The notes under the pieces were generated by a model. That model did no database searches, was not told the origin of the DNA, and was given only the letters and a program-made list of their open reading frames with translations. This document shows positions 17,396-25,586 of a stretch of 64,000 nucleotides of DNA, piece by piece. The translations under genes and the position numbers were made by a program. Position 1 is the stretch's first letter. Every line of letters begins with the position of its first letter. This stretch comes from Caballeronia cordobensis (GTDB lineage: Bacteria > Pseudomonadota > Gammaproteobacteria > Burkholderiales > Burkholderiaceae): contig NZ_FCNY02000006.1 in the NCBI RefSeq assembly GCF_001544575.2, positions 124,001-188,000 of the forward strand, written 5' to 3'.

Positions 17396-17570
17396 ATGAG
17401 TGCGGCGCTTTGCCACGGCTGGCATGACCATAGTCAAAGGTGAAAGGGTTTGCAATATGAACACTCGTGCCATAAGCGTTTGCCCGCAGCGTTTATCGCG
17501 CCCGACGCGGCAATCGGCACGCACCCCGGAATCCGACGACGTGTATCGCATCGCTACAGCGCGGCGCACG

Positions 17571-17587
17571 TGTTCTGAATGTGAACA
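17571..17587. promoter_or_regulatory. Candidate activator site, TGTTC-N7-GAACA
   Basis: A perfect 5-bp inverted repeat with 7-nt spacing lies about 92 nt upstream of the candidate sigma-54 promoter of the aldehyde dehydrogenase gene. This spacing is typical for an enhancer-binding protein site. The binding protein is not encoded nearby, so this is inference from symmetry and position. Confidence 0.3.
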
Positions 17588-17678
17588 ACGCCTGGCGGCT
17601 CCGTGAAAACCCTTAGCCGTGGCCGCTCACCCGCGTGCCGATGCGGCCGACGCGACGGGAGCCCCGCCGCGCGTGCGA

Positions 17679-17694
17679 TGGCACAGAACTCGCA
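17679..17694 (+). promoter_or_regulatory. Candidate sigma-54 (-24/-12) promoter for the aldehyde dehydrogenase operon
   Basis: TGGCAC-AGAAC-TCGCA matches the -24 element exactly and the -12 element (TTGCA) at four of five positions, with the -24/-12 spacing required for RpoN. It lies 70 nt upstream of ATG 17764. Aldehyde dehydrogenase/DUF779 pairs are sigma-54 controlled in some bacteria. The rest of 17396-17763 contains no gene I can support. Confidence 0.4.
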
Positions 17695-17763
17695 GACAAG
17701 GGCCACCGGCGCCGGAGATCGGCTGTGCCGGCCAGTCACGTCGACATGCGAGGAGCACACACA

Positions 17764-19284
17764 ATGAATCACGCAGAGATGCAGTTCCTGAACACGGAAT
17801 ATCCGTATAAAAAGCAGTACGGCAACTTCATCGGCGGCAAGTGGGTTCCGCCCGCGGGCGGCGAGTATTTCGACAACATCTCGCCGATCACGGGCGAACC
17901 CTTCACGTCGATTCCGCGTTCGCGCGAAGCCGACATCGAAGCCGCGCTCGATGCGGCGCATGCGGCCAAGACTGCGTGGGGCCGGACCTCCGTCACCGAT
18001 CGCGCGAACCTGCTGCTCAAGCTCGCCGATCGCATGGAGCAGAACCTGGCGCGGCTCGCGGTAGCGGAATCCATCGACAACGGCAAGCCGCTGCGCGAGA
18101 CGATGGCCGCGGACATTCCGCTCGCCATCGATCACTTCCGCTACTTTGCGAGCGCGGCGCGTTCGCAGGAAGGCGGCATTTCGGAGATCGATCACGATAC
18201 GGTCGCGTATCACTTCCATGAGCCGCTCGGCGTCGTCGGGCAGATCATTCCGTGGAATTTCCCGATTCTGATGGCCGTATGGAAGCTCGCGCCCGCGCTC
18301 GCGGCGGGCAACTGCGTCGTGCTGAAGCCCGCGGAGCAGACGCCCGCGTCGATTCTCGTGCTGCTCGAAGTGATCGAAGGCATTCTGCCGCCGGGCGTGC
18401 TCAATGTCGTGAACGGCTTCGGTCTGGAAGCGGGCAAGCCGCTCGCGTCGAACAAGCGCATCGCGAAGATCGCGTTCACCGGCGAGACCACGACGGGCCG
18501 GCTCATCATGCAGTACGCGAGCCAGAACCTGATTCCGGTCACGCTGGAACTGGGCGGCAAGAGCCCGAATATCTTCTTCGAGGACGTGCTGAACGCCGAC
18601 GACAGCTTCTTCGACAAGGCGCTCGAAGGCTTCACGATGTTCGCGTTGAATCAGGGCGAAGTGTGCACGTGCCCGTCGCGCGCGCTGGTGCAGGAATCGA
18701 TCTACGAGCGTTTCATGGAACGGGCGCTCAAGCGCGTCGCGGCTATCGCACAGGGCCATCCGCTCGATACGAAGACGATGATCGGCGCGCAGGCTTCGCG
18801 CGAGCAGCTCGAAAAGATCCTGTCGTATATCGATCTCGGCAAGCAGGAAGGCGCGCAATGTTTGAGCGGCGGCGAGCGCGCGGCGTTCGACGGCGAACTT
18901 GCGAACGGCTATTACGTCAAGCCGACCGTCTTCAAAGGCCACAACAAGATGCGCATTTTCCAGGAGGAAATCTTCGGGCCGGTGCTCTCGGTGACGACCT
19001 TCAAGACCGAGGAAGAAGCGCTCGACATCGCCAACGACACGCTCTACGGTCTCGGCGCGGGCGTGTGGACGCGCGACGGCACGCGTGCATACCGCTTCGG
19101 CCGCGCGATTCAGGCGGGCCGCGTGTGGACCAATTGCTATCACGCTTATCCGGCGCACGCGGCGTTCGGCGGCTACAAGCAGTCGGGCATCGGGCGCGAG
19201 AATCACAAGATGATGCTCGATCACTATCAGCAGACGAAGAACATGCTCGTCAGTTATAGCGACAAGCCGCTCGGCTTCTTCTAA
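17764..19284 (+). CDS. Aldehyde dehydrogenase (NAD+), AcoD/ExaC type
   Basis: 506 aa, full length for this group. It oxidises acetaldehyde or similar short aldehydes to acids. Seen: [20 protein letters not shown] (cofactor site, about residue 160), FTGETTTGR, the general-base Glu in [12 protein letters not shown] (about 262) and the catalytic Cys in [14 protein letters not shown] (about 301; the CTCPSR form is typical of AcoD/ExaC enzymes, not of betaine aldehyde dehydrogenases). ATG 17764 follows GCGAGGAGCACACACA. The DUF779 gene 68 nt downstream is a constant companion of this subgroup. A candidate sigma-54 promoter lies upstream. Confidence 0.92.
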   Translation: MNHAEMQFLNTEYPYKKQYGNFIGGKWVPPAGGEYFDNISPITGEPFTSIPRSREADIEAALDAAHAAKTAWGRTSVTDRANLLLKLADRMEQNLARLAVAESIDNGKPLRETMAADIPLAIDHFRYFASAARSQEGGISEIDHDTVAYHFHEPLGVVGQIIPWNFPILMAVWKLAPALAAGNCVVLKPAEQTPASILVLLEVIEGILPPGVLNVVNGFGLEAGKPLASNKRIAKIAFTGETTTGRLIMQYASQNLIPVTLELGGKSPNIFFEDVLNADDSFFDKALEGFTMFALNQGEVCTCPSRALVQESIYERFMERALKRVAAIAQGHPLDTKTMIGAQASREQLEKILSYIDLGKQEGAQCLSGGERAAFDGELANGYYVKPTVFKGHNKMRIFQEEIFGPVLSVTTFKTEEEALDIANDTLYGLGAGVWTRDGTRAYRFGRAIQAGRVWTNCYHAYPAHAAFGGYKQSGIGRENHKMMLDHYQQTKNMLVSYSDKPLGFF

Positions 19285-19352
19285 AGCGCGTTCGTAGCCT
19301 ACGGCCGCCGCGGCATCGCGCGGCGGCCGCCAACCAAAACAACGAGAACATC

Positions 19353-19742
19353 ATGAGCGAACAGGAAGTGCAGCGCGTGAGAGCGACGCCCGCCGCGATC
19401 GATCTCATCGAAAAGCTCAAGGCCGAGCACGGCGACGTGCTGTTCCATCAGTCCGGCGGATGCTGCGACGGCAGCGCGCCGATGTGCTTTCCGGTGAACG
19501 AATTCATGGTCGGCGGTTCGGACGTGAAGCTGGGCGCGATCGGCGGCGTGCCGTTCTACATGACCGAATCGCAATACGCGTATTGGCAGCACACGCAACT
19601 GATCATCGATGCCGTGCCGGGCAATGGCGGCATGTTTTCGCTGGAACGCCCGACCGGTCTGCGCTTTCTCACACGCTCGCGGCTCTATAGCGACGAAGAG
19701 AATGCGTGGCTCGACAGGCATCCGGTCGAGCACGTGAGTTGA
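19353..19742 (+). CDS. DUF779 domain protein
   Basis: 129 aa: RATPAAIDLIEKLKAEHGDV, FHQSGGCCDGSAPMCF and VPFYMTESQYAYWQHTQLII are the DUF779 landmarks. The Cys-Cys plus later Cys suggest metal or redox chemistry, but the biochemical role is not established to my knowledge. The constant pairing with AcoD/ExaC aldehyde dehydrogenases suggests a role in that pathway. It converges with the following gene with a 3-nt gap. Confidence 0.9.
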   Translation: MSEQEVQRVRATPAAIDLIEKLKAEHGDVLFHQSGGCCDGSAPMCFPVNEFMVGGSDVKLGAIGGVPFYMTESQYAYWQHTQLIIDAVPGNGGMFSLERPTGLRFLTRSRLYSDEENAWLDRHPVEHVS

Positions 19743-19745
19743 GGT

Positions 19746-20525
19746 TTATTTCCAGCGCGGCGGCCGCTTCTCGACGAACGCCTGCGTGCCTTCGAGCGTG
19801 GCGTCTTCCATCATGTTGCAGGCCATCGTTTCGGACGCGAGCGCGTATGCCGCCTCGATGCCGCTTTCGAGTTGCCGATAGAACAGGCCCTTGCCCGCCG
19901 CGACCGCCTCGCGCGGTTTGGCGGCGATGGTCGCGGCCAGTGTGCGCACGGCATTGTCGAGTTCGTCCGGCGATGCGACACGGTTCACGAGGCCGCGTTC
20001 ATGCGCCGTCGCGGCATCGATGAATTCGCCGGTCACGAGCATTTCGAACGCGGCCTTGCGCGATACATTGCGCGACAGCGCGACGCTCGGCGTCGAGCAG
20101 AAAAGCCCGAGATTCACGCCCGATACGGCGAAGCGCGCATCGCTCGACGCCACCGCGAGATCGCACATGGCGACGAGCTGACAGCCCGCCGCCGTCGCGA
20201 CGCCATGCACGCGCGCAATCACGGGCTGCGGCATGCGCTGGATCGCGAGCATCGTGCGCGAGCAGTGTTCGAACAGCGCGCGATAGTAGGCGAGCGCAGG
20301 TTCGGCGCGCATTTCCTTGAGATCGTGGCCCGCACAGAACGCGCGTCCCGCGCCCGCCAGCACGACCACGCGCGCATCCGACGCGGCAATCTCCTCGAAC
20401 GCGCGCTCGAGCGCATCGAGCATGGCTTCGGATAACGCGTTGAACGCATCGGGACGATTCAACGTCAGCAGGACGGCGCCATCGACGTCATAGGCATGGC
20501 GTTCGATCAGAACGAGTTCGCTCAT
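19746..20525 (-). CDS. Enoyl-CoA hydratase/isomerase family protein, ECHDC3-like
   Basis: 259 aa crotonase fold. The CoA/oxyanion loop CAGHDLKEM is near residue 66. The two catalytic glutamates of true enoyl-CoA hydratases are missing: the usual G-C-E-L is AAGCQLVAMCDLA (Glu to Gln) and the P-E-I-x-L-G segment reads VSGVNLGLFCST. The latter is the signature of the ECHDC3-like subgroup, whose reaction is uncertain, so a hydratase function should not be assumed. It is co-transcribed with the acyl-CoA synthetase gene (13-nt gap), so a CoA-thioester substrate is likely. Confidence 0.88.
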   Translation of the reverse strand: MSELVLIERHAYDVDGAVLLTLNRPDAFNALSEAMLDALERAFEEIAASDARVVVLAGAGRAFCAGHDLKEMRAEPALAYYRALFEHCSRTMLAIQRMPQPVIARVHGVATAAGCQLVAMCDLAVASSDARFAVSGVNLGLFCSTPSVALSRNVSRKAAFEMLVTGEFIDAATAHERGLVNRVASPDELDNAVRTLAATIAAKPREAVAAGKGLFYRQLESGIEAAYALASETMACNMMEDATLEGTQAFVEKRPPRWK

Positions 20526-20538
20526 GGCTATGCGCCCT

Positions 20539-22182
20539 TCAAACGTCGATGGCCGCGACCGAGCCCGCGATCTTGCGCAGCTCGAACTTCTGGATCTTGC
20601 CGGTCGAAGTCTTCGGCAATTCGCGGAACTCGATCGCGCGCGGCACCTTGAAGCCCGCGAGTTCCGTCTTGCAATGCGCGATCAGTTCCTCCGCGGTCGC
20701 ATGCGCACCGGGCTTCAGTTCGACGAAGGCGCAGGGCGTTTCGCCCCAGCGCGCATCGGGCTTCGCGACGACGGCCACCGCGAGCACGGCGGGATGCCGG
20801 TACAGCGCGTCTTCCACTTCGATGCTCGATATGTTCTCGCCGCCCGAGATGATGATGTCCTTGCTGCGATCCTTGATGCGCACGTAACCGTCCGGATACG
20901 CGACAGCGAGATCGCCCGTATGGAACCAGCCGCCGCGAAACGCATCCTCGGTGGCGGCCGTGTTCTTCAGATAACCCTTCATCGCGATGTTGCCGCGAAA
21001 CATGATCTCGCCGATGGTCTCGCCATCCGAGGGCACGCACTCCATCGTGGCGGGATCGCGCACGGTCACGGCATCCTGCAAGTGATAGCGCACGCCTTGC
21101 CGCGCGTTGAGGCGGGCGCGCTCGTGCACGTCGAGCGCGCTCCATTCGTCCTGATGCGCGCAGACGGTGGCCGGGCCATACACTTCGGTCAGGCCGTACA
21201 CGTGCGTCAACTGAAAGCCCATGCGCTCCATGCCTTCGATCATCGTGGCGGGCGGCGGGGCGCCCGCGACCATCGCATAGACTTTTTGCGTGATCCCGGC
21301 TTTCTGTTCGTCGGGCGCGTTGATGAGCAGGTTCTGCACGATCGGCGCGCCGCAGTAATGCGTGACGCCTTCGTCCCGTATGAGATCGAAGACGGCTTTC
21401 GCCTCGATCTTGCGCAGGCACACGTTCACGCCCGCGCGCGCCGCGACCGTCCACGGAAAGCACCAGCCGTTGCAATGGAACATCGGCAGCGTCCATAGAT
21501 ACACGGAGTGCGTCGGCATGTCCCATTCGAGGATGTTGCTGATGGCATTCGTGTACGCACCGCGATGGTGATACACGACGCCCTTCGGATTGCCCGTCGT
21601 GCCCGACGTGTAGTTCAGGCAGATCGCGTTCCATTCGTCCGAGGGCGGCTGCCATTCGTATGCGGGATCGCCGCTCGCGAGCAGCGCTTCATAGTCGATT
21701 TCGCCGATGCGCTCGCCCGCGCCGGCGTACTGCGGATCATCCACGTCGATGACGAGCACTTTCTGCGGAACGTCCGCGAGCGCGCGGCGCATCGTCTCCG
21801 AGAACTCGCGATCGACGAGCACCGCTTTCGCCTCGCCGTGCGTCAGCATGTAGGCGAGCGTGCCGGCGTCGAGCCGCGTGTTGAGCGCGTTGAGCACGGC
21901 GCCCGTCATCGGCACGCCGAAGTGCGCTTCGACCATTTCGGGCGTGTTCGGCAGCATCGCCGCAACCGTGTCGCCCACGCCGATGCCCCGCGCCGCGAGC
22001 GCCGATGCGAGCCGCCGCGTGCGCGCATACGTTTCGGCCCAGTTGCGCCGCACTTCGCCGTGCACGATGGCGGGCCGCGCCGGATAAACGGATGCCGCGC
22101 GCTCGATGAAATTGAGCGGCGTCAGCGCCGCGAAGTTGGCGGCCGTTTTGGGAAGGCCATCGTCGTACATGCCGGCGGTCAT
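20539..22182 (-). CDS. AMP-dependent acyl-CoA synthetase
   Basis: 547 aa. The P-loop CLNYTSGTTGNPKGVVYHHR (about residues 188-208), the acyl-binding and A5 motif THVYGLTEVYGPATV (about 328), GWFHTGDLAVAYPDGYVRIK (A7-A8, about 420) and the lysine in PKTSTGKIQKFELR (A10, about 525) are all present. It is closest to medium/long-chain acyl-CoA ligases (FadD/AlkK/acyl-CoA synthetase of the DUF-free 540-aa class). It activates a carboxylic acid to its CoA thioester for the ECHDC3-like partner or general beta-oxidation. AAAAAGGAGACGCCG precedes ATG. Confidence 0.92.
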   Translation of the reverse strand: MTAGMYDDGLPKTAANFAALTPLNFIERAASVYPARPAIVHGEVRRNWAETYARTRRLASALAARGIGVGDTVAAMLPNTPEMVEAHFGVPMTGAVLNALNTRLDAGTLAYMLTHGEAKAVLVDREFSETMRRALADVPQKVLVIDVDDPQYAGAGERIGEIDYEALLASGDPAYEWQPPSDEWNAICLNYTSGTTGNPKGVVYHHRGAYTNAISNILEWDMPTHSVYLWTLPMFHCNGWCFPWTVAARAGVNVCLRKIEAKAVFDLIRDEGVTHYCGAPIVQNLLINAPDEQKAGITQKVYAMVAGAPPPATMIEGMERMGFQLTHVYGLTEVYGPATVCAHQDEWSALDVHERARLNARQGVRYHLQDAVTVRDPATMECVPSDGETIGEIMFRGNIAMKGYLKNTAATEDAFRGGWFHTGDLAVAYPDGYVRIKDRSKDIIISGGENISSIEVEDALYRHPAVLAVAVVAKPDARWGETPCAFVELKPGAHATAEELIAHCKTELAGFKVPRAIEFRELPKTSTGKIQKFELRKIAGSVAAIDV

Positions 22183-22280
22183 CGGCGTCTCCTTTTTCTG
22201 GTTTCGTGCCTATATTACGCGCGCCTAACGGCGGTGACCATGAGGGAATCGGAGCAACCGGATGCTGTAGACAAAGACAC

Positions 22281-22303
22281 GCTTCGCGAGAACTTCGCGA
22301 AGC
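22281..22303 (-). terminator. Hairpin after the GST operon
   Basis: GCTTCGCGA-GAACT-TCGCGAAGC is a perfect 9-bp stem with a 5-nt loop, 22 nt downstream of the last GST stop codon. There is no clear U tract, so it may be a 3' end-stabilising hairpin. Confidence 0.45.
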
Positions 22304-22325
22304 CATTCGGGATTTCGATGACGCG

Positions 22326-22961
22326 TCAGGCGAGATCGTCCAGCTTCACGTCGAAGCCGCGCCTGACGCCGGGCCGCGCGAACAGCGCTTCATACCAGCG
22401 CTTGACGTTGGGATAGTCGTCGAGCGAAACCTCATGGCGTTCATGCCGCCACGCCCAGCCGAGGATCGCGAAATCGGCGACGGACAATTCGCCCGCGACG
22501 AATTCCACTTGCGCGAGACGTTTGTCGAGCACGCCATACAGGCGGCGCGTTTCATCGGAATAGCGCTTGAGCGCATAACGCCGGTCGCATTCCGCCTCGA
22601 CCATGCGGAAGTGGTGCACCTGTCCGGGCATCGGGCCGAAGCCGCCCATCTGCCACATCAGCCATTCGAGCACGGGCACGCGATCGCGCAGGCTCGCGGG
22701 CAGAAACTTGCCGGTCTTCTCGCCGAGATAAAGCAGGATCGCGCCGGACTCGAAGACGCTGATCGGCTGGCCGTCGGGGCCGTCCGGATCGACGATCGCC
22801 GGAATGCGGTTGTTCGGGCTGATGCGCAGAAAGCCGGGCGCATGCTGCTCGCCCTTCGTGATGTTCACCGTCTTCACGGCGTAGGGCAGTTGCATCTCTT
22901 CCAGCGCGACGCTGATCTTGCGTCCGTTGGGCGTATTCCAGGTATGCAGTTCGATGGTCAT
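22326..22961 (-). CDS. Glutathione S-transferase family protein, YfcG/YghU-like
   Basis: 211 aa: thioredoxin-like N-domain (HTWNTPNGRKISVALEEMQL, glutathione site Thr-Pro-Asn near residue 9) and SGAILLYLGEKTGKFLP, then an all-helical C-domain with EWLMWQMGGFGPMPGQVHHF. This last segment is a hallmark of the YfcG (Nu class) disulfide-bond oxidoreductases, which use glutathione disulfide. Third gene of a minus-strand operon with another GST (14-nt gap) and a flavodoxin-fold reductase, opposite a LysR gene: an inducible detoxification unit for electrophiles or quinones is inferred. Confidence 0.9.
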   Translation of the reverse strand: MTIELHTWNTPNGRKISVALEEMQLPYAVKTVNITKGEQHAPGFLRISPNNRIPAIVDPDGPDGQPISVFESGAILLYLGEKTGKFLPASLRDRVPVLEWLMWQMGGFGPMPGQVHHFRMVEAECDRRYALKRYSDETRRLYGVLDKRLAQVEFVAGELSVADFAILGWAWRHERHEVSLDDYPNVKRWYEALFARPGVRRGFDVKLDDLA

Positions 22962-22975
22962 GGCGTCAGTCCCGT

Positions 22976-23602
22976 TCAGGTCAATGCGGGCGACACGTAG
23001 CGCTGAAAACCCGCGCGCTGCGTGATGCCGATATACCAGCGTTCGAGTTCGGGCAGGGCGGGCCGCGCCAGTTCCGCGATGCCGAACCAGCGGCGCGCAT
23101 AGGCGGCGATGACGAGATCGGCGAGCGTGAAGCTATCGCCTTCGAGATAGTCGCGGCCTTTCAAATGGGTATCGACGACGCGCCAGAGCTTGTCCACTTC
23201 GCTCGCCGCGGCGGCGAGCTGGGCCATGTCGCGATCGGCCGGATTCGTGCGGATATAACCCCAGAAGACGGGACGCTCGGCGGGTTGCAGCGTGGAGAGC
23301 GACCAGTCGAGCCAGCGGTCCGCGCTCGCGCGAACTTTCGGCTCGGCCGGGTAGAGCGTGCTGTTCGGCCCGTATTGCATCGCGAGATAACGGATGATGG
23401 CGTTCGATTCCCACAGCACGAAATCGCCGTCGACCAGCGTGGGCACGCGGCCCGCCGGGTTCATCGCGAGGTAGTCGGGTTCTGTGTTGCGCCCGAATTG
23501 CAGGCCCGCGTCGATGCGGTCGTACGCGAGGCCGAGCTCCTCGCAACACCACAGCACTTTCTGCACATTGACCGAGTTGGCTCTGCCCCAGATCGTCAGC
23601 AT
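22976..23602 (-). CDS. Glutathione S-transferase family protein
   Basis: 208 aa: MLTIWGRANSVNVQKVLWCC (Ser/Asn in the RANSVN glutathione site), NPAGRVPTLVDGDFVLWESN with the conserved E-S-N, and a helical C-domain with EGDSFTLADLVIAAYARRWF carrying the N-capping box and folding Asp. A two-Cys element CCEELGL follows helix 1. It is the middle gene of the operon. The substrate is unknown. Confidence 0.9.
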   Translation of the reverse strand: MLTIWGRANSVNVQKVLWCCEELGLAYDRIDAGLQFGRNTEPDYLAMNPAGRVPTLVDGDFVLWESNAIIRYLAMQYGPNSTLYPAEPKVRASADRWLDWSLSTLQPAERPVFWGYIRTNPADRDMAQLAAAASEVDKLWRVVDTHLKGRDYLEGDSFTLADLVIAAYARRWFGIAELARPALPELERWYIGITQRAGFQRYVSPALT

Positions 23603-23661
23603 TCGATGTCGCCTTTCGTTTTTGTCGAGGCGTCCATCTTAGCCGCGTTTTGTGTTTCGCT

Positions 23662-24438
23662 TCAGCCGATGTGCGCCGCGAAACCCGTCTGACCGGACGC
23701 GAGTTCTTCGCGCAACGTAAGCTGCGGAATCGCGTAATCGCCGTGATTCTGCTTGCGAAATGCGATTGGCGCGTCGTCCCAGAGGCGGTCGAGACGCTCG
23801 CCGAGCGCGCCGCGGATCGTGTCGAGCCGCGCGTCGTCCACGTGGTTCGTTTGATAGACGACGAAGGGCGGCAGCACGTCGAAGCCGGGATAAAAGAGCA
23901 CGCCGTGCTGGATCGGAAACAGCACATCTTCGATCGGTCCGTTGATGCCGCGCGAACCGTAGTGCGATTCCCAGCCGCCGGTGGTCACGACGATCATCGC
24001 GCGCTTGCCCGCCATGACGCCTTCGCCGTAACGGTCGCCCCAGTGCGCGTCCGAATGCTCGCCCACGCCATAGCCGAAGCCATAAGCGTACACGCGTTCC
24101 ACCCAGCCTTTCATGATCGCGGGCATCGAGAACCACCACATCGGAAATTGCAGGATCAGGGCATCGGCCCAGCGCAGCTTGTCCTGTTCGATTTCGATAT
24201 CGCGGCTTTGCAGGCCGTTCTCGAACGCGTGCTTCGAGTCGAGCGCCGCGTGAAAGGGCGCGTCGGTGCTGCGGTCGCGGACATCGCTCGCATCGATCTG
24301 GGCTTTCCAGTTCATCGCGTACAGGTCGGAGACTTGCACGTCATGGCCGTTCGCGCGCAGGCGTTCGACGGTGAAATCGTTGAGTGCGCCGTTCAGCGAG
24401 CGGCGTTCGGGATGGGCATAGACGATCAGGACTTTCAT
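23662..24438 (-). CDS. NAD(P)H-dependent oxidoreductase, flavodoxin-like fold (MdaB/NQO type)
   Basis: 258 aa. MKVLIVYAHPERRSLNGALN is the flavin-binding start and LILQFPMWWFSMPAIMKGWV then ERVYAYGFGYG is the conserved NQO/MdaB segment contacting FAD/FMN and quinone. Two-electron reduction of quinones or nitro compounds is the family role. ATG 24438 is preceded by GGAGAAGCCTC; upstream in-frame sequence runs into the divergent promoter and is excluded. First gene of the reductase-GST-GST operon, divergent from a LysR gene 91 nt away. Confidence 0.9.
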   Translation of the reverse strand: MKVLIVYAHPERRSLNGALNDFTVERLRANGHDVQVSDLYAMNWKAQIDASDVRDRSTDAPFHAALDSKHAFENGLQSRDIEIEQDKLRWADALILQFPMWWFSMPAIMKGWVERVYAYGFGYGVGEHSDAHWGDRYGEGVMAGKRAMIVVTTGGWESHYGSRGINGPIEDVLFPIQHGVLFYPGFDVLPPFVVYQTNHVDDARLDTIRGALGERLDRLWDDAPIAFRKQNHGDYAIPQLTLREELASGQTGFAAHIG

Positions 24439-24492
24439 GAGGCTTCTCCACTTCGTTTCGGGAATGGAGGCCAGCATAGAGACTCGTCGGGT

Positions 24493-24509
24493 ATATTGGA
24501 AATGAATAT
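24493..24509. promoter_or_regulatory. Candidate LysR operator ATATT-N7-AATAT
   Basis: A perfect AT-rich inverted repeat with the T-N11-A geometry of LysR sites, centred in the 91-nt gap between the divergent reductase operon and the LysR gene. It lies 20 nt before the LysR start, where it could serve both activation of the operon and autorepression. Confidence 0.6.
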
Positions 24510-24529
24510 CTAGAATTGCAGGAATTATC

Positions 24530-25426
24530 ATGGCTAATAACTTGAGGCGGCTGGATCTCAATCTGCTCGTGACGCTCGACGTATTGCTCGCCGAGCAGAA
24601 TGTCACGCGCGCCGCCGAGCGGCTTCATTTTTCGCAGCCTTCGGTAAGCGTGCATCTCGCGAAACTGCGCGATATCTTCGGCGATCCCTTGCTGTTGCCG
24701 GGACCGCGCGGCATGCGGCCCACGGCGCGCGCCGAGAGCCTGCGCGAGCCGCTGCGCGATGCGCTGGCGTCGCTCGAACGCGCGGTGTCGTCCGAGCCGG
24801 CATTCGATCCCGCCACCGCCGACGACACATGGCGCATCGCCGCGACGGACTACAGCGAATCCACCGTGCTCCTGCCCGCGCTGGGCGGCCTGCGGGCCGC
24901 CGCGCCGCATACGCGCATCGCGGTGCTGGAGATCAATCCGCCGCGTCTCGCGAAGCAGGCGGAGCAGGGCGAGATCGATCTGGCGTTTCACATCACGTCG
25001 CCGGACGCCGATAACTTTCATCAGCAGCCGCTCTTCACGGAAAGCTATGCGCTCGTGGGGCGCAAGGATCATCCGCGCCTGAAGCGGCGGCCAACGCTCG
25101 CGCAGTTCTGCGCGCTGGAGCATGTGATCGTATCGCCCGATGGCGGCGGCTTTTTCGGACCCACCGATGAGACGCTCGCCGCGCTCGGCATGAAGCGGCG
25201 CGTCGCGCTCTCGGTGCCGCATTTCCTCTTCGTGCGCTCCGTGCTCGCCACGACCGATCTCGTTTCGATGCAGCCCTTGCGGCTCGTGAAGCACTGGCCC
25301 GAGCTACGCGGCGTCGCGCCGCCCATCGATGTGCCCGGCTACGAGATGTCGATGTACTGGCATGAACGCGTGCATCGCGACCCCGCGCATCGATGGCTAC
25401 GTGAATTCATTGCGCAAGCCGTTTGA
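24530..25426 (+). CDS. LysR family transcriptional regulator
   Basis: 298 aa. The wHTH start RRLDLNLLVTLDVLLAEQNV ... FSQPSVSVHLAKLRDIFGDP belongs to the NodD/SyrM/LeuO-like branch, which often binds aromatic or hydrophobic inducers. Effector domain follows (residues about 95-298). It is divergent from the reductase/GST operon and shares an AT-rich palindrome with it, so it is the probable regulator. The ABC transporter operon starts 160 nt downstream but has its own leader. Confidence 0.93.
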   Translation: MANNLRRLDLNLLVTLDVLLAEQNVTRAAERLHFSQPSVSVHLAKLRDIFGDPLLLPGPRGMRPTARAESLREPLRDALASLERAVSSEPAFDPATADDTWRIAATDYSESTVLLPALGGLRAAAPHTRIAVLEINPPRLAKQAEQGEIDLAFHITSPDADNFHQQPLFTESYALVGRKDHPRLKRRPTLAQFCALEHVIVSPDGGGFFGPTDETLAALGMKRRVALSVPHFLFVRSVLATTDLVSMQPLRLVKHWPELRGVAPPIDVPGYEMSMYWHERVHRDPAHRWLREFIAQAV

Positions 25427-25586
25427 AAGAATAGTGCCTAATTCATGATGTTTTCGCATGATCGTCTTTATCGCGTTATTACCGATTCAGTGCGCTAAAA
25501 GCGAGTGCTACTGTTTGTCGGCAAATCCTTAATTGCTGCATGTGCTTGGCTGCGTCACTCCACGATCGATTAAAAAAGGGAGACTG

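Noticed and set aside
15857..17443. 528-codon open frame opposite oxlT
   Set aside because: Composition dominated by Arg, His, Asp and Glu from reverse-complement hydrophobic codons; no domain, and the antisense gene is well supported.
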